NCBI GenBank assembly: GCA_023430545.1
Contig: JAEZAF010000067.1
Location: 1-23,139 of the forward strand
DNA length: 23,139 nucleotides
Reading direction: 5' to 3'
From: Chloroflexota bacterium
GTDB lineage: Bacteria; Chloroflexota; Anaerolineae; Aggregatilineales; Phototrophicaceae
Positions 8,457 through 15,690 of this stretch are shown piece after piece. The translations under genes were made by a program, and so were the position numbers. The first letter of the stretch is position 1; each line of letters begins with the position of its first letter. The notes under the pieces were generated by a model. That model was given only the letters and a program-made list of their open reading frames with translations, did not search any database and was not told the origin of the DNA.

Positions 8457-9683
8457 TCACTTCGGCACACCGGAGCCGCCAACACCGTCGTCCTCATCGG
8501 CTGCGTCCCCGTGCGGCATGTGCGTCTCGATCATCATCCGCGCCGTTTTAGGCAGCTTTGTACGTCCCTCACCATCCCGTTCCAGCGTCTCACTTTCGAC
8601 GGCGATGTTGGGCAGGTTTTCGATGTACAGTGACCGGCTGGGGAAGGCAATGTCAAGGCCGCTGCGCCGGACCATGTTCATGATCTCAAGGTTGAGGCGC
8701 TCTTTCTCAGTGGTAAATTCGCCCCAGTCCGAGAGATTGACATAGCCTCTGACCAGAATCTCCAGCGAGTTCTCGCCGAAGTTGATAAAGTTGACGACGA
8801 CCGAGGTGGGATCAACCTTTTCCTGCGATTTCAGGTAATCGCGCATCGCTGCCAGCAGTGCGCTGACTTCTTCGGCAGTCGCGCCGTAGCGGATGCGCAG
8901 CACATAGTCGATGCGTCGCTTTGCCAGCCGTGACCAGTTGAGGATCGCGCTGTTCGCCAGCTTGTTATTCGGCACCATCACCAGCGCCTGATCAAGCTGG
9001 CGCACGCGGGTTGAGCGCAGACCGACGTGCTCGATATTGCCTTCAACATCCGGCGTCTTGATGTAATCGCCCACGTTAAAGGGACGGTCACCGACAATCG
9101 CGACAAAGCCGAACAGGTTGGCGACGGTATCCTGTGCCGCCAGTGAGAACGCCAGACCGCCGAGGCCGATACCGGCCACCAGGCCGCTGACATCATAGCC
9201 CCATTCCTGAAGCACGATTACCACACCAGCGGCAATCAGCAGCAGGCGCACGGCCACGCGTACAAACGGCAGCAGTCGTTCCTCTATTGTGACGCCCGTG
9301 ATCGCAAACAGACGCTTGCTCGATGGCAGAAGCACACCGATCAACTGATTCAGGAGTACCAGCACGGCCACAATCACCAGTGTGCGGACGATGCGCAGGA
9401 TGAAAACGGATTCCAGCCCCAGAATCTGCGTGCTGATAAACAGCGCCAGCGCAATCAGCAGCAGGCGTACTGCCGGAGTCGCCGACTCGATCAGCGCTTC
9501 ATCGATTTTGGTCGATGTCCGCTCGGTCAGGCGGCGCAGCGGCGTCAGCACCAGCCAGCGGATCATCCCGCGCAGCGCCAGCAGCAGTCCCAGTGCCAGT
9601 ATCAGTGCCAGCACACGGACAATCGCGTCCTGAATCCCGGCAGGCAGATCGTTAAACCAGTCGATTTGCTCTAGCAAGTACAT
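8457..9683 (-). CDS. MscS-family mechanosensitive ion channel
   Basis: The ATG at 9683 follows AAGGGAG at good spacing. The 408-residue product has about five membrane segments (near 20-44, 70-90, 93-118, 140-160, 165-190). The last is the pore-lining helix typical of MscS (AGIGLGGLAFSLAAQDTVAN), rich in Gly and Ala. The beta domain follows with FNVGDYIKTPDVEGNIEHVG (202-221) and the conserved VMVPNNKLANSAILNWSR (235-252). The C-terminal domain continues to about 370, and the last 30 residues are a low-complexity Asp/Gly tail. These channels open on membrane tension and release solutes during hypo-osmotic shock. The two extra N-terminal membrane helices make it larger than the small MscS type (about 290 residues). 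It follows the LCP gene by 47 bases and may be co-transcribed with it. Confidence 0.94.
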   Translation of the reverse strand: MYLLEQIDWFNDLPAGIQDAIVRVLALILALGLLLALRGMIRWLVLTPLRRLTERTSTKIDEALIESATPAVRLLLIALALFISTQILGLESVFILRIVRTLVIVAVLVLLNQLIGVLLPSSKRLFAITGVTIEERLLPFVRVAVRLLLIAAGVVIVLQEWGYDVSGLVAGIGLGGLAFSLAAQDTVANLFGFVAIVGDRPFNVGDYIKTPDVEGNIEHVGLRSTRVRQLDQALVMVPNNKLANSAILNWSRLAKRRIDYVLRIRYGATAEEVSALLAAMRDYLKSQEKVDPTSVVVNFINFGENSLEILVRGYVNLSDWGEFTTEKERLNLEIMNMVRRSGLDIAFPSRSLYIENLPNIAVESETLERDGEGRTKLPKTARMMIETHMPHGDAADEDDGVGGSGVPK

Positions 9684-9730
9684 CCGTCTCCCTTATCGTT
9701 TATGCAATGTGTATCTGCCAGTGCGATGCG

Positions 9731-10729
9731 TCATCCGCCCTGTGTATCGCTGTAGCCTTCGCCAAAGACCTCTTCCAGCAGTTCGCCAATCGTATCGCGC
9801 TTGATGGTCACACCTGATGTGCCATCTCCGACTGACGTGCCAGTGATATACGGACGCTCGATCACACCGGTATCAATCGCATCTTCCGGCAGGCTGGCCG
9901 CAAACCCGGCCAGTGCGACCGCATCTGCCAGCGTCAGATCGGTGTACAGGCGGCCTTCGAGCGCTTCCAGCAGATCCGGCCCCTGCAAAATCAGCCCCGG
10001 CAGGATACGCGGCGAAGTCGCTTTGGCGACCACCGCCCGCACCATCTGGATCTGGCGTTCGCCGCGTTCGTAATCGTTATCACTGTGACGGGTACGCACG
10101 AACTTCAGCGCCGTCTCACCATCCAGCGTATGATCACCCGCACGCAGATAGAACGGGTCGAAGCCGTAATTCATATCCGGGTAGGTCGGGTCATTGATCG
10201 GATAGGTCGTCGTGATTTCCACGCCGCCGAGCGCATCGACGATATCAATAAACGCCTCGAAGTCGAACAGGATAAATCCGTCGATATAGATGCCGAGGTT
10301 ATATTGCAGCGTATCCATGATCATATATGGACCATAGCCTTCCTGCCGTTCTTCTCCGCGCAGCAGCAGCGTATTGACACGCACCAGCGGTGACTCGGTG
10401 CTGCCTGGGGAAGGAGGCATGGCGAAGAACAGGTCACGCGGGATATGCAGAATCCCGACGTGCTGCGTCGCCGGATCGATACTGACCAGCATCAGCGCAT
10501 CGGTGCGCACCTTGAGCGAACTGCGCTCGGTTGGGCGGCGGTCCATCCCGGCGATCAGAATGGTGAAGCGTGATTCCTCATCCCACCGTGCGATAATCAC
10601 CTCCGGCGTCGGCGTTTCGTCATCGTCACTCTGCGCGGCGGCAGGGGCTAATCCGATCACGAACATGACCGGCAGCATCAGGGTAATAAACAGCGCCAGC
10701 AGTCGGCGGGAAACAGGTCGTGTGGACAT
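9731..10729 (-). CDS. LytR-CpsA-Psr (LCP) family protein
   Basis: I choose the ATG at 10729 (332 residues), which opens a normal export signal (MSTRPVSRRLLALFIT, hydrophobic to 30, AAAQS) and follows GAGAGGAG. A longer reading to 10879 adds 50 residues that do not look like protein. The LCP domain carries RTDALMLVSID (75-85), the IPRD motif (96-99), and KFVRTRHSDNDYERGERQIQ (209-228), which includes the conserved Arg/Asp residues that bind the pyrophosphate of polyprenyl-linked substrates. LCP enzymes move glycopolymers from lipid carriers to peptidoglycan or other wall targets on the outer face of the membrane. The signal appears cleavable (PAAAQ-SDD), whereas many LCP proteins stay anchored. 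Similar domains also occur in regulators, but there is no regulator domain here. Confidence 0.9.
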   Translation of the reverse strand: MSTRPVSRRLLALFITLMLPVMFVIGLAPAAAQSDDDETPTPEVIIARWDEESRFTILIAGMDRRPTERSSLKVRTDALMLVSIDPATQHVGILHIPRDLFFAMPPSPGSTESPLVRVNTLLLRGEERQEGYGPYMIMDTLQYNLGIYIDGFILFDFEAFIDIVDALGGVEITTTYPINDPTYPDMNYGFDPFYLRAGDHTLDGETALKFVRTRHSDNDYERGERQIQMVRAVVAKATSPRILPGLILQGPDLLEALEGRLYTDLTLADAVALAGFAASLPEDAIDTGVIERPYITGTSVGDGTSGVTIKRDTIGELLEEVFGEGYSDTQGG

Positions 10730-11102
10730 AAAAGTCAGGCTCCTCTCAGGGATCTGTGTGTAAGGGGTGATGCTGTATTGGACACAGCAGCGTGTCTCCG
10801 CGTGCCATTCGCTCAGTGTGCCAGTCTGAACTACCTGTCCTGCACACAGTCCACAGGTTCTATGGGTAATACAATGCAAAAACGCAGTTAAACCCTGCGT
10901 TTGATATTTGATACGGTCAATTGTACGCCGATTTTACCACGGGTGTAAAAGTACCGGGAACCGCCTGTGGTCCTATATCGGCTTAAAAGTTCATAAGCTC
11001 AACAAGATCCTTCGAGTTGAGTGGTTCATTAAGGGTAGTGTTGATAGGATCGGGTATATATTAATAAAAATAGGAACGGTTACACATGCTTAGGAGAAAT
11101 TC
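10730..11102. other. Intergenic region between the LCP and SH3b protein genes
   Basis: About 370 bases that should hold divergent promoters. I see the hairpin at 10880-10902 and a 6-bp inverted repeat CTCAAC/GTTGAG (10998-11021). Before the SH3b gene, TTGATA is followed by an AT-rich tract (TATATATTAATAAAAATAG, about 11054-11072), a plausible but unclear promoter. A 61-codon plus-strand frame at 10908-11093 has no ribosome site and no family signature. The base composition becomes clearly AT-richer from about 10880 onward. Confidence 0.4.
10880..10902 (-). terminator. Terminator-like hairpin upstream of the LCP gene
   Basis: On the minus strand AAACGCAG and CTGCGTTT pair perfectly around GGTTTAA and run into TTTTTGC. 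The shape is that of an intrinsic terminator, but it lies about 150 bases before the LCP start with no gene ahead of it on that strand. It may be a leader attenuator, or the end of a small transcript from 10910-11090. Confidence 0.35.
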
Positions 11103-12392
11103 GTGGGCAGGCGCATCATTAGAACAATTGAAACGAAAACGCTGACCCTCTCCGATAAATCACGCTTCGGAAAGTCAGAGTTAGATAAAACAATTGACAG
11201 GATGGAAGCTGACGGCTGGAAATTGGTTGATGAAATAGAAATCAGTAAAAACCTTTATGAGGTGACCTTCGAATTCGAAACAGAAGAAGAGTATGAAGAC
11301 GACGATGAATATGAGGATGACGATGACGATGAAATTGAATCTGAAGAAGTTAATCCACAACCACCTAGGTTCTCACTGACATCCTTGGGCTGTCTGGTGT
11401 TTATAGGCTTTATCGTTTTCGCAGCATTATCTTCTGGTAACAGAAATTCTTCAACCAATAACTCAGCCCCACCAACCAAACAACGAATTGCAATTGTAAA
11501 TGTAACCAATACACCTAGATCAACTCAGCGAGTTAGCCAACCAACTTTAACTACTACACCTCGAGTTGTTGGAACGCGACCCAGCCGAAGTACATGGACA
11601 CCAGCGCCAGTGGAAACACAGACTGCTATTGCCGTTATCCAACTTGAACTTGCAAAGACAAAAGGTGTATTACAGCCTTCTGCCACAGCAACTTTCACGG
11701 TTACCAGTATCCCGCCAACACCGACACCAATAATGGGTACGGTTCGCAGCAATCAACGTGTGAATGTACGCGCTGAAGCTGCTACTAGTGCAACTATTGT
11801 AGAGATTCTTGAACCGGGAACAGTGGTCAAATTGGTAGATCAAAACACCGGCGGCGATTGGCTCAACATTGAGTTGGAAAATGGCGAAACCGGTTGGATA
11901 AGTGCAGCACTTATTCAAATTTCCCAAACAACGACGGTGACTGAAGTAAATCCAACACTAAGACCGACGCTGCAACCCACCAACGTTACCGTCGCTTGCG
12001 ATATTGACTACGAAAGAATTGGCGGGCCATTTCGTCTCGTGAACTCATACGAAGACGATGATTACGCCAGGTATGCATATAACGTGTCAAATCGAACACA
12101 ATATCGAGATTATGTACTAGGCATTGAAGTAGCAGATGAATGGGGTGGTATGGTATCTCAAATGTCTATAATGCCAAACTATGTTGGCAAAATGACTCTC
12201 GACTCCGTCGAAATTGATTATCTGTACGAAGGTGACATAGGCGTAGATGAAAATCTTTTCTTTAGCTTCGAGTACGGCAGCAAAAAATATTCGGGAAGTG
12301 TAGCTGTATTCGACCGTCAGGCATCACCTGAATTGCGTGATCTCCTTGAAGAAGATTTGATGTTATTGGTCATGCGCATAACCAATTGTTAA
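11103..12392 (+). CDS. Single-pass membrane protein with extracellular SH3b domain
   Basis: Translation starts at GTG 11103 after TTAGGAG at six-base spacing. The 429-residue product has an N-terminal globular domain (1-58, with ELDKTIDRMEADGWKLVDE and an alternating beta strand), which resembles the small DUF4177-like fold marked by GW-LV, though this is only a guess. A very acidic stretch follows (60-81, mostly Asp and Glu), then one membrane segment (91-111) and a long Thr/Pro/Ser spacer (112-210). An SH3b domain (212-273) contains VNVRAEAATSATIVEILEPG and WLNIELENGETGWISAALI, the standard bacterial SH3 pattern that binds peptidoglycan or peptides. The final domain (298-429) is unrecognised. 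The likely topology is N-terminus inside and SH3b outside. Coding is AT-richer than its neighbours. Its end lies only five bases from the stop of the convergent SDR gene. Confidence 0.75.
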   Translation: MGRRIIRTIETKTLTLSDKSRFGKSELDKTIDRMEADGWKLVDEIEISKNLYEVTFEFETEEEYEDDDEYEDDDDDEIESEEVNPQPPRFSLTSLGCLVFIGFIVFAALSSGNRNSSTNNSAPPTKQRIAIVNVTNTPRSTQRVSQPTLTTTPRVVGTRPSRSTWTPAPVETQTAIAVIQLELAKTKGVLQPSATATFTVTSIPPTPTPIMGTVRSNQRVNVRAEAATSATIVEILEPGTVVKLVDQNTGGDWLNIELENGETGWISAALIQISQTTTVTEVNPTLRPTLQPTNVTVACDIDYERIGGPFRLVNSYEDDDYARYAYNVSNRTQYRDYVLGIEVADEWGGMVSQMSIMPNYVGKMTLDSVEIDYLYEGDIGVDENLFFSFEYGSKKYSGSVAVFDRQASPELRDLLEEDLMLLVMRITNC

Positions 12393-12397
12393 GTATC

Positions 12398-13381
12398 TCA
12401 GCGGAGATACCCATGCGCCTTGTACCACTCATACGTGTCCTTCAGGCTCTGCTGCATCTCGATGTGCGGCAGGCCGAAGGCCGACCACGCCTTCTGGTAA
12501 TCGAAGTACACCTTGCGACCGCCTAACCGCACCTGATCGGCATCCACTGGTGTCGGGATACGCAGTTTACGGGCAAGATCGACCACTTTGACGACCGCCG
12601 GCAGCACGAAGTCCGGCGTCTGAAGGAACGGCTTACCGGCCCCAACCGTTTTCGCGATCATGGCGAACCAGGCGGTGTAGCTGTAATTGGCTGTACCGAG
12701 GATATAGCGCTCACCGGAGATGCCTTTAACCGCCGCCGCGACGTGCCAGCGTGCGACATCACGCACATCCACCACACCGATTCCACCCGATGACAGCGGC
12801 GTGAGGCGTCCGAAGCGGCTGATCTGCGTGATAAAGCTGCCAGAGATCATGTTCATATCCCCCGGCCCCATCACCACCACCGGATTAAGCGTGACCACCT
12901 GCTGACCTGCTTCCGCCGCCTCTTTGACCACATCTTCGGCCAGCGCCTTGCTGTAGCCATACGGGAACTCGGACGGCGGCAGGTTGAAGACATCGCTCTC
13001 ATCAGAGGGCTGACCGTGTTTGCGCAGTCCGACCGCCGCCGCGCTGCTGGTGAATACCACCCGTCCCACACCGGCCTCGCGTGCCGCCTGAAGCACCCGC
13101 CGCGTGCCTTCGACATTGGCTTCGAACATCCGGCTGTGATCCGCCCGCCAGTAATCGGCTACCGCTGCGATATGAAACACCCAGTCACAGTCTTCACTGG
13201 CGCGGCGCAGCGCATCAAGGTCGAGGATGTCCCCCAGTGCGGACTCGTATTCCAGCCCTTCCAGCAGCGTCATTCTGGAGCTGGCACGATGCAGCACGCG
13301 CACGGTATGCCCCGCATCCCGCAGCGCCCGCACCACATGCGACCCGATGAATCCTGTCCCGCCCGTGACCAGTGCTCTCAT
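12398..13381 (-). CDS. NAD(P)-dependent SDR epimerase/reductase (dihydroflavonol reductase / HpnA-like)
   Basis: The 327-residue product starts at ATG 13381. It opens with the Rossmann motif VTGGTGFIGSH (5-15). The extended-SDR catalytic set follows: TSSAAAVG (111-118) supplies the Ser, and FPYGYSKALAE (139-149) supplies Tyr141 and Lys145 of YxxxK. The middle (NVEGTRRVLQAAREAGVGRVVF) is standard for this family. Overall it resembles the dihydroflavonol-4-reductase-like group, which includes hopanoid-associated HpnA. The true substrate may be a nucleotide sugar or a ketone and cannot be read. No hopanoid genes lie nearby. It may form an operon with the YdcF-like gene upstream (66 bases between them). 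A weak ACAGGG precedes the ATG. Confidence 0.87.
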   Translation of the reverse strand: MRALVTGGTGFIGSHVVRALRDAGHTVRVLHRASSRMTLLEGLEYESALGDILDLDALRRASEDCDWVFHIAAVADYWRADHSRMFEANVEGTRRVLQAAREAGVGRVVFTSSAAAVGLRKHGQPSDESDVFNLPPSEFPYGYSKALAEDVVKEAAEAGQQVVTLNPVVVMGPGDMNMISGSFITQISRFGRLTPLSSGGIGVVDVRDVARWHVAAAVKGISGERYILGTANYSYTAWFAMIAKTVGAGKPFLQTPDFVLPAVVKVVDLARKLRIPTPVDADQVRLGGRKVYFDYQKAWSAFGLPHIEMQQSLKDTYEWYKAHGYLR

Positions 13382-13447
13382 CCCTGTATCCCGTATCCCT
13401 TTATTGAATGCGATTCAAAACTCAGATTTATCCGACCGGATACGATG

Positions 13448-14152
13448 CTATCCGACCGGGACATACGTCACCGGAAGATTCAGCACCTGTTTAAACACCT
13501 GCCACTGTAAAGCCAGCGTTTCCCGGATGGAAAACTGAATATACCAGGTGGCTCTCACCCAGTTTCTCGGCACTGGATTCGGATAGACCGTCAGCCCCTG
13601 CGTCTCGAAAATCCACTGGCCGCGCAGCATATGAAACGAATCCGAGACCAGCACCGCGTCCTGCCAGCCCTGCGCATCCATCATCGCACGGCTGTTGATC
13701 GCATTCTCTTCGGTGCTGCGGCTGTGTTCTTCCAGCAGAATCACCTCTGGCGGCACACCGTGTTCGATCAGCACTTCACGGCAGGCCGACGCCTCACTGC
13801 GTGGATAGCCGGGAGTCTGCCCGCCGGTGCAGATGATATTCGGTGCATAACCTTCCGCGTATAATTCCGCTGCCCACCGTGAGCGCCGGTAGAGTGCATC
13901 CCCCGGACGGCCATCACGCCGCAGGCCGGAACCCAGTACGATGATCGTATCGGCAGTCTGCTCACTGCGCTGGTTGCCATAGCCATAAATCGCGACCAGC
14001 AGTCCGGCGCTGATCGTCAGCCACAGGATCGCTATCAGCAGCACGGACTGGCCCACCCGTCGCAGGATACGCCGCGTCCGGTTCACCGGGGCGATGGGTG
14101 ACGGGGTTGGTGTGTTCTCAGTGGAATTGATCTCAGTTGAAGTCAAACGCAT
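13448..14152 (-). CDS. YdcF/DUF218 family membrane protein
   Basis: The 234-residue product starts at ATG 14152 after GAAGGAAG. After a polar Thr/Pro/Arg N-terminus it has one membrane segment (about 36-57) and a DUF218 domain (67-215). The family marks are TADTIIVLGSGLRRDGRPGD (67-86), IICTGGQ (106-112), RSEA (118-121), STEENAINS (146-154) and LVSDSFHMLR (168-177). Members include SanA, YdcF and ElyC, linked to envelope integrity and lipid-carrier handling, with unproven chemistry. Here the conserved acidic and His residues are intact. The domain should lie outside the membrane. It is likely co-transcribed with the SDR gene. Confidence 0.88.
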   Translation of the reverse strand: MRLTSTEINSTENTPTPSPIAPVNRTRRILRRVGQSVLLIAILWLTISAGLLVAIYGYGNQRSEQTADTIIVLGSGLRRDGRPGDALYRRSRWAAELYAEGYAPNIICTGGQTPGYPRSEASACREVLIEHGVPPEVILLEEHSRSTEENAINSRAMMDAQGWQDAVLVSDSFHMLRGQWIFETQGLTVYPNPVPRNWVRATWYIQFSIRETLALQWQVFKQVLNLPVTYVPVG

Positions 14153-14156
14153 TCAT

Positions 14157-14912
14157 CTTCCTTCACTTTGCGACTGCGGCATTATAACGGTCAGAAAAGC
14201 ATTTCGAGCAGGATTGGTTTCAAACAGGATCGGTTTCAGGCAGGATCTGTTCTGATATTCATCTGCTCATGCGATTCGATACGCGCTGCAGACGGTCACT
14301 GGATCACTTCCCGATACGGACTCGATGATAAAACAACCGTCTCATTTCCTATCAATCTCAGTGTGCGTTTACCGTCACCTGCCGCCTGCTGCCAGCAAAG
14401 ATCGCGCAATCACTTGATTATTAGCCGGTTTTTGTTTACATTTTGATCATAGGTGTGCATCTGTATGCTTGGCCCTGTTGACCAGTGAGCCAGAGATGCG
14501 AACCGAGCTGAACACGGCTGTGAAACCTACCGCTGCGGCGGATGTCGAAATTTTGTGCCGGTCTGCCCTGGCAGGCCACTGATTAACTTGAGCGACGATC
14601 ACGTCGATATAATCTGGTCCATATAAAGGCCTTTTGTAATCCGTTTCGAGATACGAATGCGTAAATGCCAAAAAGATTGAATTCATACCCAGTGCGTAAG
14701 CGTTATCAAAACGGAATAGAGACGATCTGCCGCTTTCAGGCTCCGGAAAACGGCCTTATGGGCTGATCTTTTTCCGCTTGCCAATCAACGTGCTGGCAGA
14801 ATAGCTGATTAACCAGCACAGGCACAATTTCATCATCACCGTATAGGGCGCTTTCCAACCGTGGTCACCTGTTTGACGACGGCTGTTTTGTTTGGGAACC
14901 CGGAATACGCCG
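14157..14912. other. About 750 bases without a convincing gene, upstream of recX
   Basis: Two open frames (14168-14446 plus, 14447-14686 minus) lack ribosome sites and recognisable motifs, so I do not call them. The stretch contains a triplicated 17-bp repeat (14206-14256), a hairpin CGGAAAA/TTTTCCG (14744-14776) and an inverted repeat TGCTGG/CCAGCA near 14791-14818. The tRNA, tmRNA, RNase P and SRP hallmarks I looked for are absent. It should hold the recX-rny promoter, which I cannot place. Confidence 0.45.
14206..14256 (+). repeat. Three imperfect tandem copies of a 17-bp unit
   Basis: The unit is approximately AGCAGGATTGGTTTCAA, then ACAGGATCGGTTTCAG, then GCAGGATCTGTTCTGAT. The shared core is CAGGATyGGTTtCa. 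It lies about 55 bases upstream of the YdcF gene start, in the likely promoter region. It could be a set of operator sites or simple tandem repetition. Confidence 0.55.
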
Positions 14913-15587
14913 ATGGGGGTCATCACTGCCTTAGAAATTCAGAAACGCAACAAGGAACGTGTCAACGTGTTCCTCGATGGCGTCTACCGCTTCAGCATCA
15001 ACCTGATGGATGCAGTCAAACTGCACAAGGGTCAGACGCTGACTGACAACGATATCGCAGCGCTCAAGGCTGAGGATGATGTCGTAAAAGCGGTGGAAAG
15101 TGCAGTGCGATTCCTTTCATACCGGCCCCGCAGTACCGACGAAGTCCGCCGTAATCTGACAGAAAAAATGATGGAGCCGCCGGTGATCGACGCGGCGCTG
15201 GAACGGTTGAGTGCGCTCGGTTATCTGGACGATGAGGCCTTTGCGCGTTTCTGGGTCGAAAATCGCACCAGCTTTAAACCGCTGGCCCCGACCGCCCTGC
15301 GCTTCGAACTTCGCCGGAAAGGGATTTCAGACGCGATCATCGCCAGCGTGCTGGAGACGGTCGATCCGAACGCTGCCGCTCGTCAGGCCGCAGAAACACA
15401 GGTCCGGCGGCTGCGCGGTAAAGACCGCAGCACCTTCCGCAGCAAGATCAGCAGTTTTTTGCAGCGGCGCGGCTTCAGCTATGATGTTATTCGCGAAGTG
15501 ATCGACGGCCTGACCGATGAACTCGACAGCACCGATCCGGATTACTTCTGGTCATCGGAGGACGATGAAGACCCCGATGTTGAATAG
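14913..15587 (+). CDS. recX: RecX family regulatory protein
   Basis: I choose the ATG at 14913 (224 residues) over an in-frame TTG at 14892, because the family usually begins near ITALEIQKRNKERVNVFLDG, found here at residues 4-23. The rest shows the three-helix repeats of RecX: AVRFLSYRPRSTDEVRRNL, then YLDDEAFARFWVENRTSFKP followed by ELRRKGISDAII, and a third near FLQRRGFSYDVIREVI. The C-terminus is acidic (DSTDPDYFWSSEDDEDPD). RecX binds RecA filaments and usually limits their activity in recombination and SOS control. recA is not adjacent on the upstream side, whereas rny follows about 100 bases later on the same strand, so the two are probably co-transcribed. The ribosome site is weak (CCGGAA). 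Confidence 0.88.
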   Translation: MGVITALEIQKRNKERVNVFLDGVYRFSINLMDAVKLHKGQTLTDNDIAALKAEDDVVKAVESAVRFLSYRPRSTDEVRRNLTEKMMEPPVIDAALERLSALGYLDDEAFARFWVENRTSFKPLAPTALRFELRRKGISDAIIASVLETVDPNAAARQAAETQVRRLRGKDRSTFRSKISSFLQRRGFSYDVIREVIDGLTDELDSTDPDYFWSSEDDEDPDVE

Positions 15588-15646
15588 CATCATCCAGATA
15601 AAACAACGTGTTACCTGTATCGATAACCTATAGGAACAGAATAACG

Positions 15647-15654
15647 AAAGGAGG
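15647..15654 (+). promoter_or_regulatory. Perfect Shine-Dalgarno 36 bases ahead of the rny ATG
   Basis: AAAGGAGG is the strongest ribosome site in the window, but the rny ATG is at 15691. A TTG at 15663 is at ideal distance and opens a 34-codon frame (15663-15767) that overlaps rny in another frame. No in-frame ATG, GTG or TTG lies between this site and the rny ATG. It may serve a leader peptide or be brought close to the ATG by RNA folding. Confidence 0.5.
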
Positions 15655-15690
15655 TTAGCGGCTTGCCGAGCACAAGTCCCGCTGCCCACA

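Noticed and set aside
10730..10879. A 50-residue N-terminal extension of the LCP protein
   Set aside because: The extension (MHCITHRTCGLC...) precedes a normal signal peptide that starts at ATG 10729 with a good ribosome site, so the short start is preferred.
10908..11093. A 61-codon frame upstream of the SH3b gene
   Set aside because: It starts without a ribosome site and lies in a region that should contain promoters. No similarity is recognisable.
14470..14600. Possible structured RNA (SRP, 6S, tmRNA or RNase P)
   Set aside because: Small stems are present, but the conserved motifs of these RNAs are absent.
14168..14686. Two small open frames (92 codons plus, 79 codons minus) upstream of recX
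   Set aside because: Neither has a ribosome site, a recognisable motif or a sensible composition. They may be chance frames in a non-coding stretch.
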